DNA of 64,000 nucleotides. Origin: Halorubrum vacuolatum (GTDB lineage Archaea; Halobacteriota; Halobacteria; Halobacteriales; Haloferacaceae). The notes beneath the pieces are model-generated. The model searched no databases and was not told where the DNA came from. It worked only from the letters and a program-made list of their open reading frames with translations. Below, piece by piece: positions 63,264 to 64,000 of the stretch (within the stretch, counting starts at the first letter, position 1; every line of letters begins with the position of its first letter). The position numbers were made by a program, and so were the translations under genes. The stretch lies in the NCBI RefSeq assembly GCF_900188065.1, contig NZ_FZNQ01000001.1:372001-436000 (forward strand), written 5' to 3'.

Positions 63264-64000
63264 ATGAGTATGGCCTCTCGTATGCAACAGCCCCTGTACA
63301 TTCTCTCGGAGGACAGCGATCGAACACGCGGTCGAGCCGCCCAGGACTCGAACGTCGCGGCCGGCAAGGCGGTCGCCGAGGCGGTACGCACCACCCTCGG
63401 CCCGCGAGGGATGGACAAGATGTTGGTGGACTCGACGGGCGACGTCGTCGTCACGAACGACGGCGCCACGATCCTCAACGAGATGGACATCGACCACCCC
63501 GCCGCACAGATGATCGTCGAGGTCGCGGAGTCCCAAGAGGAGGTCGTCGGCGACGGCACGACGACCGCCGCGGTGCTCGTCGGCGAGCTCCTCGCCCGCG
63601 CGGAGGACCTCGTCGACGACGACATCCACCCGACCGTTATCGTCGAGGGGTACGCCGAGGCCGCCCGGCTGGCCAACGAGGCCATCGAGGCCAGCGTCCT
63701 CGATGAGAACCTCGACGACGACCTGCTCGCGTCCGTCGCCGAGTCCTCGATGACCGGCAAGGGAACCGGCGACGTCGCCGCCACACACCTGGCCGAGCTC
63801 GTCGTGCAGGCGGTCCGTGCCGTCGAGGACGCCGACGGCGAGATCCGCGACCGCATCCATATCCACCCGCGCGCCGGCGCGGCCTCCTCCGCGACCGAGG
63901 TCGTCGATGGCGTGGTCGTCGACGAGGAGCCCGCCCACGACGGGATGCCCCGTGAGGTCGAGGACGCGACCGTCGCGATCCTCGATGCGAAACTCGAAGT
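63264..64000 (+). CDS. Thermosome subunit (group II chaperonin), 5' part
   Basis: The first 245 codons of a thermosome subunit; the gene runs past the window end. The ATP site is clear: [19 protein letters not shown] near residue 40, [15 protein letters not shown] near residue 60 and [19 protein letters not shown] near residue 92. [15 protein letters not shown] near residue 160 is the later conserved block. The complex refolds proteins in the cytosol using ATP. Starts at 63264, 63270 and 63282 are all in frame; the TATA box at 63232-63241 favours 63264. Subunit type cannot be told from this part. Confidence 0.95.
   Translation, partial: MSMASRMQQPLYILSEDSDRTRGRAAQDSNVAAGKAVAEAVRTTLGPRGMDKMLVDSTGDVVVTNDGATILNEMDIDHPAAQMIVEVAESQEEVVGDGTTTAAVLVGELLARAEDLVDDDIHPTVIVEGYAEAARLANEAIEASVLDENLDDDLLASVAESSMTGKGTGDVAATHLAELVVQAVRAVEDADGEIRDRIHIHPRAGAASSATEVVDGVVVDEEPAHDGMPREVEDATVAILDAKLE

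Noticed and set aside
1-64000. tRNA, rRNA or CRISPR arrays.
   Set aside because: I looked through the gaps by eye for cloverleaf patterns, rRNA-like blocks and spaced direct repeats and saw none; a covariance-model search would be needed to be sure.

Overview
The window is chromosomal DNA of a haloarchaeon (class Halobacteria). It is GC-rich, its predicted proteins are strongly acidic (Asp/Glu-rich), and many genes have a TATA-like box 23-32 bases before the start codon with no room for a leader, the usual leaderless haloarchaeal arrangement. Diagnostic archaeal families include adkA-type adenylate kinase, the thermosome, split GcvP, TrmB regulators, Tat lipoproteins, a PGF-CTERM surface protein and a JAMM desampylase.

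Layout. 1-3.5 kb: glycine cleavage genes gcvH, gcvPA, gcvPB. 3.5-5.4 kb (minus): adkA with a DUF5789 gene, then two membrane proteins. 5.5-8.3 kb: sucCD, a tautomerase and a small leaderless ORF. 8.4-15.2 kb: a MaoC hydratase/CoA-transferase pair, a TAXI-TRAP uptake system and an MFS permease. 15.2-19.9 kb: VOC protein, UspA, HD phosphohydrolase, JAMM protease, thioredoxin, membrane protein and an acidic HhH protein. 19.9-23.4 kb: a pabB-pabA-pabC operon. 23.4-30.9 kb: YdjM-like and hypothetical membrane proteins, Rieske protein, PHP hydrolase, asparagine-synthetase-like protein, uracil-DNA glycosylase, SpoIIM-like protein and DoxX.

30.9-42.6 kb is visibly more AT-rich and looks like an accessory region. 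It holds a chromate-transporter-like gene remnant, a GNAT gene, an intact IS5-family element with perfect inverted repeats and an 8-bp target duplication, a broken polyphosphate kinase gene, a PPP-type phosphatase, a HAD phosphatase with a phnDCEE-type ABC importer, and another decayed coding remnant. 42.6-49.8 kb is a high-affinity phosphate operon (pstSCAB-phoU) followed by an AbrB-PhoU regulator, an ArsC/LMW-PTP-like protein and thioredoxin reductase. About 16 kb is therefore dominated by phosphorus acquisition and handling.

50.1-56.4 kb encodes a 2,077-residue cell-surface protein (GLUG, PKD and CARDB-like domains, Gly-rich linker, PGF-CTERM tail). 56.8-63.1 kb holds a GIDE-like membrane protein, an extended thioredoxin, a GH15 glucoamylase-like enzyme divergent from a TrmB regulator, a DUF5788 protein and an amidohydrolase. 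The window ends inside a thermosome gene.

No tRNA, rRNA or CRISPR array was recognised. I see no single clearly undescribed system. The best leads are the phosphorus island with its broken ppk and Pst-ArsC-TrxB coupling, the giant surface protein, a 24-codon leaderless micro-ORF at 27325, tandem repeats inside pabB, and a nested hairpin at 36288-36348.
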